The notes beneath the pieces are model-generated. The model did no database searches. It was not told the origin of the DNA and saw only the letters and a program-made list of their open reading frames with translations. This document shows positions 5,997 through 13,941 of a stretch of 16,176 nt of DNA, one piece after another. The translations under genes and the position numbers were made by a program. Source of the DNA: Clostridium sp. UBA6640 (GTDB lineage: Bacteria; Bacillota; Clostridia; Clostridiales; Clostridiaceae); the NCBI RefSeq assembly GCF_002455975.1, contig NZ_DKLM01000118.1, positions 51,599-67,774 of the forward strand, in the 5' to 3' direction. Position 1 is the stretch's first letter. Each line of letters opens with the position of its first letter.

Positions 5997-8225
5997 TTAC
6001 ATTGATTCATGGAATGTTCTGCTTATAACTTCTAATTGTTGAGATTTAGTTAATCTATTGAAGTTAACAGCATATCCAGAAACCCTAATTGTTAATGTTG
6101 GATATTTATCTGGATTTTCCATAGCATCTAATAATGTTTCTCTATTTAAAACATTGACGTTTAAGTGGAAGGCACTTTGACCGAAATATCCATCCATTAT
6201 AGATACTAAATTATTGATTCTTTCTTCTTCAGTTTTTCCTAATGCGTCAGGAATTATTGAAAAGGTATTTGAAACTCCATCTTGACAAGACTCTTTGTAT
6301 GGTATTTTAGCAACAGAGTTTAATGATGCTAAGGCACCATTTTCATCTCTTCCATGCATTGGGTTAGCACCTGGTGCAAATGGTTCACCAGTTTTTCTTC
6401 CATCTGGAGTAGCACCGGTTTTTTTACCATAGACAACATTAGATGTTATTGTTAACACTGATAAGGAGTGTTCAGCATCTCTATATGTCTTGTGTTTCTT
6501 TAGCATTTCAGAGAAATTTTTAACAACTTCTACAGCAATATCATCAACTCTATCGTCATCATTTCCGTATTTAGGGAAATCGCCTTCAATTTTAAAGTCT
6601 ATAGCTATTCCCTCTTCATTTCTAATAGGTGTAACTTTAGCATATTTTATAGCACTTAATGAGTCAGCTACAACAGATAATCCTGCTACACCAAAAGCCA
6701 TGAATCTTTTAATGTTTGTATCGTGTAAAGCCATTTGTCCAGCTTCATAAGCATATTTATCATGCATATAGTGAATTGTATTCATTGTATCAACGTATAA
6801 TTCAGCTACATATTCAAGTACTTCAAAGTATTTAGTCTTAACTTTCTTATAGTCAAGAACTTCATCAGTCATCTTATCTAGACCTTTAATTACAGTGTTA
6901 AATGTTTTTTCATCAACCCCGCCATTAATAGCGTACAATAGTGACTTACCTAAATTAGCTCTAGCTCCAAAGAATTGCATTCTCTTACCAATTTCCATAG
7001 CTGATACACAACAAGCAATACCGTAGTCATCGCCATATACAGGTCTCATTATGTCGTCATTTTCATATTGAATTGCCCCAGTTTCAATTGACATTTTTGC
7101 ACAATATTTCTTGAAGTTTTCTGGTAATTTCTCTGACCATAAAACCGTCATATTTGGTTCTGGTGCAGGATCTAGATTAATTAATGTATGCAAGAATCTA
7201 AATGATGTCTTAGTTACAAGTGGTTTACCATTTACACTAACTCCACCAATTGCCTCTGTTATCCAGTTTGGATCTCCAGCAAATAGTTCATTATAATCAG
7301 GAGTTCTTAAATGTCTAGCTATTCTTAACTTTATAACAAATTGATCGATTATTTCTTGAGCTTCTAATTCTGTTATAATACCTTTTTCTAAATCTCTTTG
7401 AATATATATATCTAAGAATGTGCTAACTCTTCCTAATGACATTGCAGCACCATTGTTTTCTTTTATAGCTGCTAAATATGCAAGATAGGTAAACTGTACA
7501 GCTTCTTTAGCATCTTTAGCAGGTTCTGAAATATCTATTCCATAAGAAGCAGCCATAGCTTTTATATCTTCCATAGCTATAATTTGTTCATTAACTTCTT
7601 CTCTTTGTCTTATTAAATCATCTAAAGCTGGTCCTTTAAGTTCAGCTAAGTCTTTTTTCTTTTCATTAATTAGAAAGTCCATTCCGTAAAGTGCTATTCT
7701 TCTATAATCACCGATAATTCTTCCTCTTCCATAAGCATCTGGAAGACCAGTTAATAATCCAGCGCTTCTAGCTGCTCTTATTTCATCAGTATAAGCATGG
7801 AAAACACCTTGATTGTGAGTTTTTCTATATTTAGGGAAATATTTGCTTATTTCTTCATTTAATTCAAATCCGTAGGCTTTTAAAGATTGTTCTACCATTC
7901 TAAATCCACCAAATGGGTTAACTATTCTTTTTAGTGGAGCATCTGTTTGGAGTCCAACAATAACTTCATTATCTTTATCTATATATCCAGGACCAAAGTT
8001 GTTAATTCCGGATACTTCATTGACTTCAACATCAATTATTCCTTTTTTTATTTCTTCTATTATTAATGCATGGGTTTTTTCCCAAACCTTAGCAGTTTTA
8101 TCTGACATTCCTACTAAAAAAGTATCATCACCTTCATATAATGAATAGTTCTTTTGAATAAATTCTCTTACATCAATAGATTCTTGCCATAACTCGCCTT
8201 TAAAGCCTTCCCATTGTTTAAACAT
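5997..8225 (-). CDS. pflB: Pyruvate formate-lyase (formate C-acetyltransferase)
   Basis: This 742-residue glycyl-radical enzyme converts pyruvate and CoA to acetyl-CoA and formate in the cytoplasm. The catalytic Cys pair is Cys405-Cys406 in YGIACCVSAMEIG. The radical glycine is Gly717 in RVSGYAVNFNRL, near the C-terminus, where the family has it. The length and the start FKQWEGFKGELW are those of true PflB, and this with the CC pair and the adjacent PflA argues against glycerol or choline dehydratase-type relatives. ATG 8225 follows TTAGGAGGAG (minus strand, 8240-8231). A promoter candidate lies about 130 bases upstream. The sequence appears intact. In clostridia the enzyme supplies formate and C1 units as well as acetyl-CoA. 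Confidence 0.98.
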   Translation of the reverse strand: MFKQWEGFKGELWQESIDVREFIQKNYSLYEGDDTFLVGMSDKTAKVWEKTHALIIEEIKKGIIDVEVNEVSGINNFGPGYIDKDNEVIVGLQTDAPLKRIVNPFGGFRMVEQSLKAYGFELNEEISKYFPKYRKTHNQGVFHAYTDEIRAARSAGLLTGLPDAYGRGRIIGDYRRIALYGMDFLINEKKKDLAELKGPALDDLIRQREEVNEQIIAMEDIKAMAASYGIDISEPAKDAKEAVQFTYLAYLAAIKENNGAAMSLGRVSTFLDIYIQRDLEKGIITELEAQEIIDQFVIKLRIARHLRTPDYNELFAGDPNWITEAIGGVSVNGKPLVTKTSFRFLHTLINLDPAPEPNMTVLWSEKLPENFKKYCAKMSIETGAIQYENDDIMRPVYGDDYGIACCVSAMEIGKRMQFFGARANLGKSLLYAINGGVDEKTFNTVIKGLDKMTDEVLDYKKVKTKYFEVLEYVAELYVDTMNTIHYMHDKYAYEAGQMALHDTNIKRFMAFGVAGLSVVADSLSAIKYAKVTPIRNEEGIAIDFKIEGDFPKYGNDDDRVDDIAVEVVKNFSEMLKKHKTYRDAEHSLSVLTITSNVVYGKKTGATPDGRKTGEPFAPGANPMHGRDENGALASLNSVAKIPYKESCQDGVSNTFSIIPDALGKTEEERINNLVSIMDGYFGQSAFHLNVNVLNRETLLDAMENPDKYPTLTIRVSGYAVNFNRLTKSQQLEVISRTFHESM

Positions 8226-8360
8226 TACTACTCCTCCTAATATATTACAATTCTAAAATAAAACGGCACTTATATTTAACTATATATAGTATAAATATAA
8301 AATTTATTTTATAGTATTTATTTATTTCTTTAGATTGTTAATAATTTATCCTGTGTTATA

Positions 8361-8389
8361 ATTGTATTACTAATACAGAAATAATTCAA
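8361..8389 (-). promoter_or_regulatory. Promoter candidate for pflB
   Basis: On the minus strand, TTGAAT (8389-8384) and TACAAT (8366-8361) are 17 bases apart, close to the sigma-A consensus. The predicted transcript starts near 8354, leaving a leader of about 130 bases before ATG 8225. Confidence 0.6.
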
Positions 8390-8975
8390 TATACTTTTTT
8401 ATTTTCAGAATATTCAGATTAAGATAAAAATTGCTATTTTTCATTCGTGATAACGTATACTAAAAGATCAATAAGGATATGACTGCAATATAAGTTTCAA
8501 AAACTGTCATGATAAGTATAAAAAGTTAAGAAAAAATGAATATAAATGAAAAATATGAATGATTAAAAGATAAAAAAATTAATAATATATTACATATAAA
8601 ACATAGCTGTTTTCTATTTAGACTAATACAGATATGATAGAATGAAAAAACTAAAAAAAATAAAAATAAAAAAATATAAGAAACAGTGATTAACTGTAAT
8701 AACTCAACCTTACATTGTTATTTATACCATTTAGGATGTATATAATCAAAAAACTTAATATAATATGCCTTTGGTATTTAATTAACAATTATGGGTGAAT
8801 TTAATTTTTTATGAATTAATTTCTTAAATAAAGTTTTCTTTAAAGACAATTACATCAATCTAAATACACAGCTTTCAATTTTTCAGTCTATGTTGAAAAT
8901 ACATTCAATTATAAATTGCTAATTTAGCAGTTTTAGCTAATTAATAAAAAAATACTAATTCAATTAAAAATGAGT

Positions 8976-8981
8976 TATAAT
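8976..8981 (+). promoter_or_regulatory. Possible -10 of the 9069 gene
   Basis: A perfect TATAAT lies 88 bases upstream of the chosen start codon. No good -35 is found at the right distance, so either an activator or a different promoter may be used. Confidence 0.35.
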
Positions 8982-9068
8982 AGAATTAAATAACTATTTG
9001 AAAGTATGCTTTAAAAATAATATTCCATTTTATTTAATGCAATTATACTGAGTGTGGAGGGAAGACAA

Positions 9069-9923
9069 GTGGGAAGAAGAAAGCCTAGCATGTTTAGTAA
9101 GGATTATGAAAAACAGATGAAGAGAAGAAGAAGAAGATATGTAATGCTAATTTTAACTTGTATTGCAGCTGTTATAGTTATAGTATTTAGCTCACCAATA
9201 AAACAAAGTTTATTAAATATAAAAAACACTGCAATATTAAATAAAGATAGTAAAGATAAAGATAATAAAAATGAAAAATCAGAAACTGCTACAAATAATA
9301 ATAAGGAAGATAATAAAGATAAAATAGATAATAAAGGCCAAGAAGAGAATAAAGAAGAAAATTTAGAAGAAGAAGTTAATAAACCAAAGTCAACACAAGA
9401 AGAAAAAGAAATTAAGTTAAATGACAATACTACTGTAAAAGTTGTTATAGAGAATAAAGACAATGATAAAAAAATTATATCTATTAGTAATGCTGAAAAC
9501 ACTACCAGTGATATTAGTCCTTCAGGAAAACAAGCTCTTTTTGAAGAGAAAAAGGAACAACGAATTTTCGTAATGAATATAAATGGAGACTTAAAGGAAA
9601 TAACAAAAAAAGAATATGTATCTACAGAAAATGAAATTTTTTCTAAAGAATCTGTACTTCAATATAGCCCAGGATATCTATGGGGTGGTAATCCAAAATT
9701 TATAGATGAAAAGAATATTGCATATATAAGTTATTTGCCATGGATAAATGAGGAAAAAAATCAATATGTGTGGATGATAGGTTTACAAAATTTAGAACAT
9801 AGCGTTTATTATAATTTAACAGGTAAAGATATTAAATTTGGGAAAATCGAAGAAAAAGGATTAAGTGTTAATATAGATGGTACTGTAAAATATTTAAATG
9901 GTGAAGGAAATATAGCTTATTAA
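9069..9923 (+). CDS. Membrane-anchored protein with low-complexity linker, function unknown
   Basis: The gene encodes 284 residues from GTG 9069. GGAGGG (9056-9061) lies seven bases before this GTG. The upstream in-frame GTG at 9054 overlaps the binding site and is unlikely. The N-terminus is strongly basic (KRRRRR at 18-23), followed by one membrane helix (about 24-42), so the bulk should lie outside the cell. A Lys/Glu/Asn/Asp-rich linker (57-115) leads to a C-terminal domain (116-284) of short beta-like repeats. These include DISPSGKQALFEE (148-160) followed by RIFVMNINGDLKEIT, reminiscent of TolB/WD40-type propeller blades. The domain is too short for a full propeller and the family is not certain. 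It precedes tig but is separated by about 260 bases with promoter signals, so it is probably a separate unit. Confidence 0.75.
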   Translation: MGRRKPSMFSKDYEKQMKRRRRRYVMLILTCIAAVIVIVFSSPIKQSLLNIKNTAILNKDSKDKDNKNEKSETATNNNKEDNKDKIDNKGQEENKEENLEEEVNKPKSTQEEKEIKLNDNTTVKVVIENKDNDKKIISISNAENTTSDISPSGKQALFEEKKEQRIFVMNINGDLKEITKKEYVSTENEIFSKESVLQYSPGYLWGGNPKFIDEKNIAYISYLPWINEEKNQYVWMIGLQNLEHSVYYNLTGKDIKFGKIEEKGLSVNIDGTVKYLNGEGNIAY

Positions 9924-9944
9924 TAGGAAAGTTTGTAAAATTAC

Positions 9945-9974
9945 TTGTAATTTTATATGAATTTATTGTATAAT
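9945..9974 (+). promoter_or_regulatory. Distal promoter candidate for tig
   Basis: TTGTAA at 9945-9950 and a perfect TATAAT at 9969-9974 are separated by 18 bases. Use of this site would give a leader of about 200 bases before tig. Confidence 0.5.
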
Positions 9975-10129
9975 TTGAAACAAACTCTACAATTTATATT
10001 ATTTTGTAATGTCAATTTATATATTTTAGAGTAAGATGTATTAATAGATGCAAGTTTTATTATTCGCAATATTAGAATTTAGTGTTATTAAAAAAATGAC
10101 AATTAATCTATGTAATTATTAAGAAAGTA

Positions 10130-10138
10130 TGGTATAAT
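10130..10138 (+). promoter_or_regulatory. Extended -10 promoter of tig
   Basis: TGGTATAAT is an extended -10 element (TG, one base, TATAAT). It lies 44 bases upstream of the tig ATG. The -35 region is poor, as expected for extended -10 promoters. Confidence 0.65.
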
Positions 10139-10182
10139 CTATTAGGTTAATATTCATTTATGATATTAGGAGGAAGAAAACA

Positions 10183-11475
10183 ATGAACGTTAAAATGGAA
10201 AAACTAGAAAAAAACGTTGTAAAACTAGAAATAATCGTAGAAGCTGAGAAATTTAATGAAGCTTTAAAAAAATCTTTTGCAAAAAATGCTAAGAAATTTA
10301 ACATACCAGGATTTAGAAAGGGTAAAGCTCCACTTAATATAGTAAAAAAATATTATGGAGAAGGAGTATTATTTGAAGACGCTATAGACATGATATATAG
10401 AGATACATATCCAAAAGCGTTAGAAGAAAATAACATAGATCCAATTGATTATCCATCAATAGATATAGTTCAAATTGGAGAAGGAAAAGAGTTCATATAT
10501 ACTGCAGAAATAACAGTTATGCCAGAAGTTGAACTTGGTGAGTACAAAGCTTTAGAAGTTAAGAAAAATGAATACAATGTAACTGATGAAGATGTTGAAA
10601 ATAAATTAAAAGAAGCTCAATATAGAAATGCAAGAGTTGAGGTTAAAGAAGATAAAGCTATAGAAAAAGGTGATATAGCTGTTATTGACTTTAAAGGATT
10701 TACTGGTGATGTTGCTTTTGAAGGTGGAGAAGGAACTGATTATGAATTAGAAATAGGTTCAGGCACATTTATAGACAATTTTGAAGAGCAATTAATAGGC
10801 TTAAAAGCTGGTGACTTTAAAGAAGTTGATGTAACTTTCCCAGAACAATATGGAAGAGAAGAATTAAATGGAAAACCAGCTAGATTTGAAGTGAAAATTA
10901 AAACTGTTAAGGTGAAAGAATTACCTGCTATAGATGACGAATTTGCTAAAGAAGTTTCTGAATTTGAAACATTAGAAGAGTATAGAAATGATATAAAAGC
11001 TAATTTAGAGGAAGCAAATGAAATAAGAGTAAAAAAAGAATATGAAGAAGCTGTTGTAAATGCAGCAGTAGCTAATGCTAAAATTGATATTCCAGAAGTT
11101 ATGATAAATAGAGAAATAGATGGAATGTTAAAAGATTTAGAAACTAGATTACAATATCAAGGATTAGATATTCAAACATACTATCAGTTTACAAATACAA
11201 GTGAAGAAAGCTTTAGACAGCAAATGAAAGAAGTTGCTACAAATAAAGTTAAAACAGAAGTTGTTATGGATAAAATAGCAGGAGTAGAAAATATAACAGC
11301 AACTGAAGAAGAAGTTAAAGCTAAAGCTAAACAAATGGCTGAAATGTATTATGGAGCTTCAGAAGCAGATAAAACTGCTGAGCTATTAGTAAATTCTCAA
11401 AAAGAGTATTTACAACTTCAAGTTACTACTGAAAAAGTTAAAGATATGTTAGTTGAAAGTAGCAAAGCTATCTAA
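10183..11475 (+). CDS. tig: Trigger factor, ribosome-bound chaperone and prolyl isomerase
   Basis: Trigger factor binds the large ribosomal subunit at the tunnel exit and shields nascent chains. This 430-residue protein has the standard three parts. The N-terminal ribosome-binding domain carries the signature GFRKGKAP (43-50). The FKBP-type prolyl isomerase domain runs from about 162 to 246. The long helical C-terminal chaperone domain runs from about 250 to 430 and is rich in Lys and Glu. Length is normal for the family. ATG 10183 follows AGGAGGA at 10168-10174. The gene ends with its own hairpin and is followed by clpP after about 150 bases with a new promoter. The pairing of tig with clpP and clpX is common in Firmicutes and proteobacteria and groups protein-quality genes. 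Confidence 0.98.
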   Translation: MNVKMEKLEKNVVKLEIIVEAEKFNEALKKSFAKNAKKFNIPGFRKGKAPLNIVKKYYGEGVLFEDAIDMIYRDTYPKALEENNIDPIDYPSIDIVQIGEGKEFIYTAEITVMPEVELGEYKALEVKKNEYNVTDEDVENKLKEAQYRNARVEVKEDKAIEKGDIAVIDFKGFTGDVAFEGGEGTDYELEIGSGTFIDNFEEQLIGLKAGDFKEVDVTFPEQYGREELNGKPARFEVKIKTVKVKELPAIDDEFAKEVSEFETLEEYRNDIKANLEEANEIRVKKEYEEAVVNAAVANAKIDIPEVMINREIDGMLKDLETRLQYQGLDIQTYYQFTNTSEESFRQQMKEVATNKVKTEVVMDKIAGVENITATEEEVKAKAKQMAEMYYGASEADKTAELLVNSQKEYLQLQVTTEKVKDMLVESSKAI

Positions 11476-11502
11476 TATCTTATAATAAAACATATTTAAA
11501 AG

Positions 11503-11537
11503 AATTAATTGCCAGAGCAATCTGGCAATTAATTTTA
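11503..11537 (+). terminator. Hairpin terminator after tig
   Basis: AATTAATTGCCAGA (11503-11516) pairs perfectly with TCTGGCAATTAATT (11521-11534) around a GCAA loop. The T-tail is short (TT then AAA), so it may be a leaky terminator that lets some transcription reach clpP. Confidence 0.75.
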
Positions 11538-11592
11538 AATATATAGGATTAAAGTTAAATTATAAGGATAAACTTAAATAGTAGAAGTTTTG

Positions 11593-11601
11593 TGCTATAA
11601 T
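11593..11601 (+). promoter_or_regulatory. Extended -10 promoter of clpP-clpX
   Basis: TGCTATAAT is an extended -10 element (TG, one base, TATAAT), 28 bases upstream of ATG 11630. No good -35 is seen. No CtsR-type direct repeat (GGTCAAA heptads) was found nearby. Confidence 0.6.
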
Positions 11602-11629
11602 TTATAATATATAAAAAGGAGGATGTTGT

Positions 11630-12217
11630 ATGAGTTTAGTACCAATGGTTATAGAGCAAACTAATAAAGGCGAAAGATCTTATGATATTTATTCTAGACT
11701 TTTAAAAGATAGAATAATATTTCTAAGCGAAGAAGTTAATCCTACCACTGCTAGTTTAGTTGTAGCTCAATTATTATTTTTAGAGTCAGAAGATCCAGAT
11801 AAGGACATATATTTATATATAAATAGTCCAGGAGGCTCAATTACAGATGGTATGGCTATATACGATACTATGAATTATATAAAACCAGATGTATCAACAA
11901 TTTGTACTGGTATGGCAGCTTCAATGGGAGCGTTTTTATTATCTGCTGGAGCAAAAGGAAAGCGTTTTGCACTTCCAAATAGTGAAATAATGATACATCA
12001 GCCACTAGGTGGATTTAAAGGCCAGGCAACTGATATAGATATTCATGCAAAAAGAATATTAAGAACAAAAGAAACTTTAAATAAAATATTAAGCGAAAAT
12101 ACAGGTCAGTCACTTGAAAAAATTCAAAGTGATGTAGAAAGAGATTATTTCATGACTGCAGAGGAAGCTAAGGAGTATGGATTAATCGATGAGGTTTATG
12201 AATTTAAGAAGAAATAG
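11630..12217 (+). CDS. clpP: ATP-dependent Clp protease, proteolytic subunit
   Basis: ClpP forms a tetradecameric chamber that degrades proteins fed in by ClpX or other Clp ATPases. The 195-residue sequence has the catalytic triad Ser98 (GMAASMG), His123 (MIHQP) and Asp172, each at the usual place. It also has the NSPGGS turn (65-70) and the N-terminal SLVPMVIEQT segment that is processed or forms the axial gate. ATG 11630 follows AAAGGAGGA (about 11616-11624). clpX begins 19 bases after the stop, so the two are one operon, giving the peptidase and its unfoldase together. No CtsR operator was seen, which suggests basal rather than heat-shock control, though this is only absence of evidence. 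Confidence 0.99.
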   Translation: MSLVPMVIEQTNKGERSYDIYSRLLKDRIIFLSEEVNPTTASLVVAQLLFLESEDPDKDIYLYINSPGGSITDGMAIYDTMNYIKPDVSTICTGMAASMGAFLLSAGAKGKRFALPNSEIMIHQPLGGFKGQATDIDIHAKRILRTKETLNKILSENTGQSLEKIQSDVERDYFMTAEEAKEYGLIDEVYEFKKK

Positions 12218-12236
12218 CAGTTAGAGAGGTGTAGAC

Positions 12237-13529
12237 ATGCCAAGAAATGATGAAAAGAAAAAGTTCAAATGTTCCTTCTGCGGTAAAAGCGAGGAACAGG
12301 TTAGAAGACTAATAGCTGGTCCAGGTGTTTATATATGCGACGAATGCATAGAATTATGTTCTGAAATCATCATAGATGAAAAAGAAGATGATGTTCAAAT
12401 TGACATGGAAACACTACCAAAACCAGACGAGATTAAAAAATATCTTGACCAATATGTAGTTGGGCAGGACGATGCAAAAAAATCTTTAGCTGTTGCAGTA
12501 TATAATCATTACAAAAGAATTAGTTCAAATGTAAGTGAAGGTGATGTTGAACTTCAAAAAAGTAATATATTACTTTTAGGACCAACAGGTTCAGGTAAAA
12601 CCCTTCTTGCTCAAACTTTGGCTAAAATGTTAAATGTACCATTTGCTATTGCAGACGCTACTACTTTAACAGAGGCAGGATATGTTGGAGAAGATGTAGA
12701 AAATATATTACTTAAATTAATTCAAAATTCTGATTACGATATTGAAAGAGCGGAAAAGGGTATTATATATATAGATGAAATAGATAAGATAGCAAGAAAG
12801 TCAGAGAATCCTTCTATTACCCGTGACGTATCTGGTGAGGGCGTACAACAAGCATTGTTAAAAATATTAGAAGGAACTGTTTCATCAGTACCACCACAAG
12901 GTGGAAGAAAGCATCCACATCAAGAGTTTATTCAAATTAATACTTCAAATATATTATTTATCTGTGGAGGAGCTTTTGATGGTTTAGAAAAAATAATAAC
13001 TAGAAGAACACAAAAATCTTCTATGGGATTTGGAGCTAAAGTTCAATCTAAGGAAAATATAGATATAGGAGCATTATTAAAAGAAATAATGCCTGGTGAT
13101 TTATTAAAATTTGGTTTAATTCCGGAGTTTGTTGGAAGATTACCAATAGTTGTTACATTAGAGGCTTTAAATGAAAATGCTTTAGTTAATATATTAAGTG
13201 AACCTAAAAACGCTCTTGTTAAGCAATATAAAAAATTATTCGAAATGGATAATGTACAATTAGATTTTGATGAAGCTGCATTGAAAGCAATTGCTAAAGA
13301 AGCTATTAAAAGAAACACTGGAGCTAGAGGATTAAGAGCTATTATAGAGGAAACTATGAAAGACATTATGTTTGAAGTTCCTTCAAGAGAAGAAATAGAA
13401 AAAGTTATCATTACTGAAGAATCAGTAAAAGATAAAAAACCTCAATTCGTAATAGCTGAAAGTGGAAAGAGAGCTCCATTAAAATTAGAAGCTAAGAATA
13501 AAGTTAAAAGGGGCTCAGAACCGGCTTAA
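12237..13529 (+). CDS. clpX: ClpX, AAA+ unfoldase of ClpXP
   Basis: ClpX recognises tagged proteins, unfolds them with ATP and threads them into ClpP. This 430-residue protein begins with a four-Cys zinc domain (Cys12, Cys15, Cys34, Cys37) for adaptor and substrate binding. The AAA+ core has Walker A GPTGSGKT (115-122), pore loop GYVG (148-151), Walker B ending in DE at 180-181, the RKH loop (224-226), and a sensor II region with GARGLRAI. The ClpP-docking loop, often IGF in other bacteria, here reads MGF (263-265). ATG 12237 follows GAGAGGTG at about 12224-12231. It is co-transcribed with clpP and closed by a terminator, so lonB is separate. Confidence 0.99.
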   Translation: MPRNDEKKKFKCSFCGKSEEQVRRLIAGPGVYICDECIELCSEIIIDEKEDDVQIDMETLPKPDEIKKYLDQYVVGQDDAKKSLAVAVYNHYKRISSNVSEGDVELQKSNILLLGPTGSGKTLLAQTLAKMLNVPFAIADATTLTEAGYVGEDVENILLKLIQNSDYDIERAEKGIIYIDEIDKIARKSENPSITRDVSGEGVQQALLKILEGTVSSVPPQGGRKHPHQEFIQINTSNILFICGGAFDGLEKIITRRTQKSSMGFGAKVQSKENIDIGALLKEIMPGDLLKFGLIPEFVGRLPIVVTLEALNENALVNILSEPKNALVKQYKKLFEMDNVQLDFDEAALKAIAKEAIKRNTGARGLRAIIEETMKDIMFEVPSREEIEKVIITEESVKDKKPQFVIAESGKRAPLKLEAKNKVKRGSEPA

Positions 13530-13596
13530 TGCAGGATAACGTCCCTAAAGTTAAAACTTATTGAAGCTTTTACTTAAAGTTTGTAATATAGAATAT

Positions 13597-13650
13597 AAAA
13601 AAGTTTAGTTTTAAAGTAATTTTATTTTAAGACTAAGCTTTTTATTTTTA
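13597..13650 (+). terminator. Terminator after clpX
   Basis: AAAAAGTTTAGT (13598-13609) pairs with ACTAAGCTTTTT (13632-13643), one position being G-U, around a partly paired loop. A T-rich tail follows to 13650. It lies about 70 bases after the clpX stop codon. Confidence 0.85.
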
Positions 13651-13837
13651 GCATTGATATAAGCTTTTTAAAGTTATATTCTGAAATTTTAATAAAATTT
13701 AAATCTAAAGATTTTACATAAAGGATTAGTAAACATTTTATTAAACAACAAAAAAGTTAATTATAATTTTATCTTATAATATTTAAAGATTATATAAGAA
13801 ATTACTTATATTTTTTATTATATTATGGAATAGAAAA

Positions 13838-13867
13838 TTGTGTAATTGTAAAGAATAGTAATATATT
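13838..13867 (+). promoter_or_regulatory. Promoter candidate for lonB
   Basis: TTGTGT at 13838-13843 and TATATT at 13862-13867 are 18 bases apart. The transcript would start near 13874, about 68 bases upstream of the lonB ATG, and would include the Shine-Dalgarno and hairpin below. Confidence 0.45.
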
Positions 13868-13898
13868 TAAAAGTTATCTGGAAAATTTATCTAATGGA

Positions 13899-13941
13899 AG
13901 GAGGATTAGCTTAATTTTATAGAATCTAAGCTAAATTATTT
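13899..13941 (+). promoter_or_regulatory. Split ribosome binding site of lonB with intervening hairpin
   Basis: A perfect Shine-Dalgarno, AGGAGG, is at 13899-13904, but the start codon is at 13942. Between them TTAGCTTA (13906-13913) pairs perfectly with TAAGCTAA (13927-13934). If the hairpin folds, only one base on the left and seven on the right remain, an effective distance of eight bases. No other purine-rich site precedes the ATG, and an in-frame TAA at 13927-13929 rules out an upstream start. Confidence 0.65.

Larger units (their letters stand above)
8226..9053. other. Long AT-rich divergent intergenic region, no gene seen
   Basis: This 828-base gap separates pflB (minus) from the 9069 gene (plus). 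All reading frames are short and lack a convincing binding site. I see the pflB promoter candidate at 8361-8389 and a TTGTTAA half-site at 8335-8341. A perfect TATAAT lies at 8976-8981 with no good -35, and a cluster of TTAGC/GCTAA half-sites lies at 8918-8940 just before it. The stretch 8400-8900 shows no strong hairpin, tRNA or known riboswitch core. Confidence 0.7.
9924..10182 (+). other. Intergenic region upstream of tig
   Basis: No gene is present. A weak stem (AAAATTAC at 9937-9944 with GTAATTTT at 9947-9954) may end the previous message. Two promoter candidates for tig are listed separately. The rest is AT-rich with nothing recognised. Confidence 0.5.
13530..13941 (+). other. Intergenic region between clpX and lonB
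   Basis: This stretch holds the clpX terminator, a promoter candidate and the unusual lonB leader, each listed separately. The part 13651-13830 is AT-rich, with TATAAT-like words at 13762 and 13775 but no matching -35 and no gene. Confidence 0.6.

Noticed and set aside
8580..8770. Further promoters in the long gap (TATAAT-like words near 8633, 8741 and 8759)
   Set aside because: None has a -35 at 16-18 bases; such words are frequent in DNA this rich in A and T.
9054..9068. GTG start of the membrane-anchored gene at 9054
   Set aside because: It overlaps the GGAGGG binding site; GTG 9069 lies seven bases after it.
9104..9502. Reverse-strand 132-residue frame rich in Ser, Leu and Phe
   Set aside because: It is the mirror of the Lys/Glu/Asn-rich linker of the forward gene and has no binding site.
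11540..11629. CtsR heat-shock operator before clpP
   Set aside because: No tandem GGTCAAA-type heptads with the right spacing were found.
13043..13411. Reverse-strand 122-residue frame inside clpX
   Set aside because: It is a shadow of the intact clpX reading frame.
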